A stretch of DNA of 64,000 bases. It comes from Micractinium sp. NFX-FRZ. Its lineage: Eukaryota; Chlorophyta; Trebouxiophyceae; Chlorellales; Chlorellaceae. The position numbers and the translations under genes were made by a program. Where the stretch lies: positions 1-64,000 of the forward strand of contig JAPTJF010000355.1 of NCBI GenBank assembly GCA_029339195.1. Direction: 5' to 3'. Positions 59,681 through 64,000 of the stretch are shown piece after piece. The notes below the pieces were generated by a model. The model saw nothing but the letters and a program-made list of their open reading frames with translations. It searched no databases and was not told where the DNA came from. The stretch's first letter is position 1. Each line of letters starts with the position of its first letter.

Positions 59681-62635
59681 ATGGCGGGCATGGAGGTTGA
59701 GCTGGATGTGGACTCGCCCTCGGAGACGTGGCGCTCCATTGCCGCCGACTGGATGGCCTGCTGCCGGGAGACGTGGCTGTGCCAGGAGGACCAGCTGTTC
59801 AGGGTGAGGAGTGTGCTGGCAGTGGTGACGGGGGTGGGACGGGTCGACGGCTCTGAGGGGCTGGGATAGGCTGTGCCAGGCGGAGCATGCATGCAGGGTG
59901 AGTTGGTGAGGGAGAGGGAACGCGGCCGCCCGGCAGGGTGCCCCAATCCCTCTCTTGCAATTCTGTGCTATCGCTGCGGCTCCCATCACGCGTGCTGCAC
60001 CGCCTGCCGACCTTCTCACTCCTCCCTACCTCCCTTCTTCCCTCTTCCTCCCCCTCCTCTCCTTCAACACTCAGGACGAGCCGCTCACGCCGGCCGAGTG
60101 GGAGCGGCACAGCAGCTGGAAGCGGCACTGCCCGGAGCCCCGCATCTGCTTGCGCGTGGCCCGCATGCTGTCTGTTATGGAAGCCTGGGTGCTTCTGGTC
60201 GCCACAGCGGTGGCCCTTTATGCCACGTTTGCCCAGCCCGCGGGGTGGCCAGTGGCGGTGAGCAAGGATTACGTCATCACCTTCCAGCTCACCTCATTTG
60301 CGGTCTCCCTCCTGCTGGTGTTCCGGACCAACGCGGCCTACGGGCGGTGGTGGGAGGTGAGGGGAGGCGAGGGAGGGCTGGGGTGCGGGTGCGGGTGGGG
60401 GAGCCGGCCGCTTGATGCTGGCGGCGACGGCTGCAGCGGCGGGTACATTTTGGGGCGGGACTGGCTGGTACATCGTTGGGAGCTTTGTGGCGCAGCTCGC
60501 CAGCCCGAAGTCCGAGGCAGGCCGCTAGCTTGGCTGTCGCAACCTGTTGTGGCCCCCCACCTCCACCCCATCCCGCCCCTCCCGGCCCTCGCCCACCACG
60601 CCTCCCGACTCCCTCCCCGGCCCTCGCCTCCAGGCCCGCATCGCATGCGGCCGCTGGCTCAACTGCGTGCGCAACGCCGAGCGCATGCTCCTCTCCTGGG
60701 CGCCCCCCTCAGAGGCCCCCATCGTGCGCGAGTTTGCACGCTGGATGGCGGCCCTAACCCCCTCCGCCTGCGCCTACCTGCGGCGCAAGGACTGCTACTG
60801 GCGGCACACCGAGGGCGTGCTGCAGCCCGCGGAAGAGGCGTGGCTCAGGGGTTGTGACAACCCGCCGGTCAAGGTGCTGATGGTGCTGAGCGGCCTGCTG
60901 GCCAGGTGATTGGGGTGGCAGCAAAAAGGAGACCGGCCTGCAGAGTAAAGTGAACCGTCAGTTTGCATGGAGTGGGGTGGGCAGCAGCATGCTGGGAGCC
61001 CACCACTTGTCATCTTGTGCGGGCCTACACCACCCGTTTGAGACCCTGCCAGGCAGGGCAAGGTGTGGTGCATGCATTCGTGCAGGAATAATGCAGTGCT
61101 CACTGTGTACGAGCACGCGTGTGTGGCGGCGGGCTGTCACGCCAGCTGCTGCTGGGCGCCCCTGCGCGGGGTGGCGCATGGGTCGGGCGGGTGCGTGAGT
61201 GGCAGTGCACCCACCTTCCTCCCAGCTACTTCCCACCTTCCTCCCGCAGGTCCAGCCTGGACAGCATCCAGCGCAGCGCCATAGAGGCGGAGCTGTCTGC
61301 TTACGACATTGCCCTGGGCGCACTGGAGCGCATCAGCCGCCAGGCGGTGCCCAAGGCTTACACGCGGTGGGTGGGGGCAGAGCGGCCAGAGCGCCCGGCT
61401 GGGAAGAGGGCTAGTTGGGTGGGGGTATGGCAGCTTGGCTGCCGCCGTCATGCGTGCAGGGAGCTGGGCTGCGAATGGCCTGCTTGCTGCCGCGCTCGCC
61501 CGCCCTTTGTGTCTGCCGAACAGCAGCCTTGGCAGCCCAGCCCTACCGATCCGCTGAAGCCACACGCCCTGGCTCCTCGCCCCGCCCCAGCCATGTTCCA
61601 TCGTCTCCATGCCACCCGCCCTGCCTTCCTCTCCCCCCCATCTCATGCCCTATATTCCCTCACCCTCGTCCCACTCCCCCCACGCCCCCCCTGCAGCCAC
61701 ACCTCCCGCTTCATCATTGCCTACCTCACCTTCCTCCCCTTTGCGCTCTGGGGCTACCTGAGCTGGCTCACGCTTCCCGCCTGCGCGGCACTCACATTCC
61801 TGCTGCTGGGCATCGAGAACATTGGCATACAGGTGGGTGCTGAGCAAGTACCTTTGGGGTGGGTGCTGGGCATTGAAAAGTTTGGGATACAAGTGGGGTG
61901 CTGAGGGTTTGAACACCGTGGCATACAGCTGGGTGCTGGGCATCGAGAACATTGGGATACGGGTGGGTGCTGGGCTAGGGTGGGACTGTGGGTCTTGGGA
62001 GTCACGATTTTGGGCACCAGGCACTCGCCTGACAGCGGGGTGAGGTGAGAGGCGGTGCCTGGCAATACCCTGCTGCGGGGAGATCCCAGTGAGGAGGTTG
62101 GTTGAGGTGGGGTCGGGACACCAGGTGGCAGGCAGGGCAGGTCAGGCTAGCGGCGCGGCAGGGGGCAGGGCACCGCAGCAGCAGGCACATGTACCCTACT
62201 CTGGTTGCTGCCGCAGCAGCCGCCGGTGCCTGCTCTGTTGCCCGCCTGGTGGACGCCTGCTCTTGCTCACCCGCTGGCCCACTCCTGCCTGCCTGCCGTC
62301 CTCCTCTGCAGATTGAGAACCCGGTGCGCGTGCTCCCTCTGCACGGCTTCTGCGTGGGTATGAAGCAGGCGGCGCTGTCGATGGTGAAGCACCACTACAT
62401 GGTGCAGGATGCCATTGAACGTGGGCTGGCGGCAGCAGTGGCAGGAGCGGCGGACGCGTGCACAAAGCAGGGCCAGGCGAATGGGCAGGGGAAGCAGCAG
62501 CAGGCGGCAGCCAACGGGCATGCGCACAGCCCTTCGGGACATGCCTCTCTGGGTGCGGTGGCGGGGCAGCTGCGGGGCGTGCAGCCGGTGCCAGGGATGA
62601 CACGGGGGGAGGCAGAGAGCTGGCGCCGCACATAA
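59681..62635 (+). CDS. Bestrophin-family anion channel
   Basis: Six exons (59681-59803, 60075-60356, 60634-60905, 61250-61366, 61697-61832, 62312-62635) give about 417 residues. Hallmarks of the bestrophin/UPF0187 family are the first hydrophobic pair ending in LLLVFRTNAAYGRWWEARIA, the basic WLNCVRNAERMLLSW, and RFIIAYLTFLPFALWGYLSW followed by ALTFLLLGIENIGIQ and IENPVRVLPLHGFC. Bestrophins form pentameric chloride or bicarbonate channels. In green algae thylakoid members serve the carbon-concentrating mechanism, and in plants VCCN1 tunes the proton motive force. The location of this one is not shown, because the N-terminus from this ATG has no clear transit peptide. The C-terminal 90 residues are Gln/Ala/Gly-rich and probably disordered. 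Intron 5 contains tandem copies of the exon 5 end with its donor. Confidence 0.88.
61806..61974. repeat. Tandem copies of the bestrophin exon 5 end with donor
   Basis: A unit of about 36 bp, beginning ctgggcatcgagaacattgg and continuing catacaggtgggtgctg, spans the exon 5 donor at 61806-61843. It is repeated in the intron at about 61866-61903, 61901-61937 and 61936-61972. The last copy is almost identical to the exonic one except at the splice junction. The middle copies have diverged. Confidence 0.9.
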
Positions 62636-62843
62636 TGTACAGGGGGATGAGAGCTGCTGCTGGTTGCTTGCCGTGTGCGGAGCATGCGCCCTGCCCAGGG
62701 GTCGACTTGGTTTTCTCTCACGTCGTTCTCCACGCAAACAAATTTCATTCAACTGCATTCATTTTCGCACGATTTGTTTCATCCATTCTTGATCCATTTC
62801 TTTCACTCTTGTTAGAGGTTGCAACCAGCTGACACACCAGAAA

Positions 62844-62848
62844 TGTAA
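62844..62848 (+). terminator. Putative TGTAA polyadenylation signal of the bestrophin gene
   Basis: About 209 bp after the stop, in a locally A/T-rich 3' flank (context agaaatgtaatgggg). Positional support only. Confidence 0.45.
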
Positions 62849-62974
62849 TGGGGGCCATCAAGGTCTGGTGGCACCCGCAGCGAGAAAGGCTCTGGTTATT
62901 GGCGGTGCCTGCTCGTCTCCCTAGCCTCATCCTGCTCTGCCAGTTGGTGCCCACCCGCCACAGGTTCAAGGCAT

Positions 62975-62988
62975 GCACCAGCACCTCT
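62975..62988. repeat. Target-site duplication, 3' side of the LINE
   Basis: gcaccagcacctct immediately abuts the (TTAG)n end of the LINE. It is identical to 63896-63909 over 14 bp and the flanking bases differ on both sides, as expected of a target-site duplication. Confidence 0.8.
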
Positions 62989-63895
62989 AGTTAGTTAGTT
63001 AGTCGTTACAGCTTTTCACATCCCCAAGGGGATTCAACTTCAGGACGAACCATTATCCTGAGAGGTTGACGAGGCATGCACCAGGCCATGAAATCATGAA
63101 AACATGAAAACAGGGGCCTATACAAGCTGGGTATGAATCAACGAAAAATATGTGCAGCACCGGGGAAAGTGTGAGTGGTCTAGCTGCTGATGGAGAAGTA
63201 CTCATTCCATTGCGACTTGCTTGCTGCGGCTTCAAAGAGGTCGGGGCGGCCCTCGCATAGGCGGCGCAGCTCAGAGCGGGGAAGCTTAGCGGACACGTCA
63301 ACGGCATACTGGGATACGAGGGAGGGCGGGGCGCGGCTCTGTGCGGGGGCGGGCGAAACAATGTCTCCGAAAACAGCTGCTTAGCTAGGCGATAGTTAGG
63401 CATTCTCAGGACGTGGCCCACCCAGCAGCCTCGCAGGCGCATGAGCTGCAGCTCAATGCTGGGCTGCTCGCATGCCGCCATCAGCACCTCATTAGAGATG
63501 TACTGGCTGCTGTCAGGCTGCACAGCCCTGCTGCCTTTCAAGATCTGCCTCAGCTGCTTGCGCTGCAGCACTTCCAGCCGCTCCAGCTGCGCTGGCGTGA
63601 GCGCCCAGCTGTGCCCGCCATACAGCAGCACAGAGGACACTAGGGCGCGGTAGATGCGCATTTTGGTGCTGAGCTGGACGCAGCGCTGCCGCCACACCGG
63701 CCGGTGCAGCCGTTTGAAGGCGCAGGCTGCCTGCTGGCTGCGGTAGGTGAGCTCTGCATCCAGGCCTCCGTCGCTGGAGAACTGGCTGCCCAGATACTTG
63801 AAGCGCTGCACCCAGGCAACTGGCTGCCCTGCCACGGTGATGCACACTGGTGATGCTCTGCTTGCTGTGCCGCCGCTGGCAGCAGCCGCTGCTTC
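62989..63895 (-). mobile_element. 5'-truncated non-LTR retrotransposon (LINE) copy
   Basis: The minus strand encodes the C-terminal end of a LINE reverse-transcriptase ORF: VQRFKYLGSQFSSDGGLDAE, RIYRALVSSVLLYGGHSWAL, LERLEVLQRKQLRQILKGSR and LRMPNYRLAKQL. FKYLG, the Y-x-x-L-V-x-S-V-L-L-Y-G-x-x-x-W block and the Cys/His-less tail are typical of these elements. After KQL, near 63370, the frame shifts. A different frame continues with AVDVSAKLPRSELRRL and ends QWNEYFSISS at a TAG at 63180-63182. The 3' UTR ends in ctaactaactaacta, a microsatellite tail common in LINEs. A perfect 14-bp target-site duplication brackets the 907-bp insert. With only the 3' end present and a frameshift, this copy cannot be autonomous. 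Confidence 0.85.
63180..63895 (-). pseudogene. Frameshifted reverse-transcriptase C-terminal ORF fragment of the LINE
   Basis: The coding remnant runs from the truncated 5' end at 63895 to the inferred stop at 63180. It lacks the endonuclease and the catalytic reverse-transcriptase domain, which were lost to 5' truncation. A one-base loss, or equivalent, beside the aaaa run near 63370 moves the conserved tail into another frame. The open frame that continues past the shift reads only Pro/Ala/Ser-rich sequence and should not be taken as protein. Confidence 0.75.
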
Positions 63896-63909
63896 GCACC
63901 AGCACCTCT
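63896..63909. repeat. Target-site duplication, 5' side of the LINE
   Basis: Second copy of gcaccagcacctct, identical to 62975-62988 and adjoining the truncated end of the LINE. Sequence beyond 63909 no longer resembles LINE coding sequence. Confidence 0.8.
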
Positions 63910-64000
63910 GTAGCAAGATGTCAACTTCACATCTAATTTCAGATACAAGCTGAGTCAGTACGCTGGTAATAGCAAGGCCAAATCAAATGTAGATGGATAG

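Noticed and set aside
63053..63368. C-terminal 105 codons of the long minus-strand frame in the LINE
   Set aside because: After the frameshift near 63370 this frame is Pro/Ala/Ser-rich and unlike LINE proteins. The conserved tail continues in another frame to the stop at 63180.

Overview
The window looks like nuclear DNA from a GC-rich green alga, probably a core chlorophyte of the Chlorella type. The evidence is dense short GT-AG introns (plus two GC-AG introns), exons biased to Ala/Gly/Gln codons, TGTAA polyadenylation-type signals after several stop codons, and a gene set typical of such algae: an algal bestrophin, a cytosolic glutamyl-tRNA synthetase with a GST-like N-terminus, and an Mps1 kinase with an N-terminal TPR-like region. 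Nothing looks bacterial or organellar. The species assignment is inference.

Layout. The last exon of a membrane protein lies at 150-366 (+). A 23.7-kb gene (1011-24710, -) encodes a fibrocystin-L-like type I surface protein: signal peptide, many IPT/TIG domains, PA14-like segments, two G8 regions with parallel beta-helix sequence, and a C-terminal membrane anchor. A MYND zinc-finger gene follows (25342 to about 28030, -). Next are three consecutive small secreted-protein genes (28660-29926, 30620-31913, 32452-35085, all +). The first is a recognisable cystatin. The other two share its Cys/Trp pattern and phase-0 intron layout but have lost the inhibitory motif, so they look like a local diverged family. 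Then come a 21-exon glutamyl-tRNA synthetase (35620-44175, -), the tRNA m1A58 methyltransferase catalytic subunit TRM61 (44369-46375, +), a NEPRO/RMP1-like nucleolar protein (46590-49095, -), the MPS1/TTK spindle-checkpoint kinase (49494-57329, 18 exons, +), an F-box-like protein (57683-59075, -) and a bestrophin anion channel (59681-62635, +). The right end carries a 5'-truncated, frameshifted LINE copy flanked by a perfect 14-bp target-site duplication.

How the genes relate. There are no operons, but several pairs are divergent and share short upstream regions. The tightest has 193 bp between the start codons of glutamyl-tRNA synthetase and TRM61, both tRNA-related. NEPRO-like and MPS1 are 398 bp apart. 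Convergent pairs end close together.

The most unusual signal is structural. In the glutamyl-tRNA synthetase, bestrophin and second cystatin-family genes, stretches of about 35-230 bp that include an exon edge and usually its splice site are repeated in tandem inside the neighbouring intron. Together with the cystatin-like trio, this is what I would look at first.
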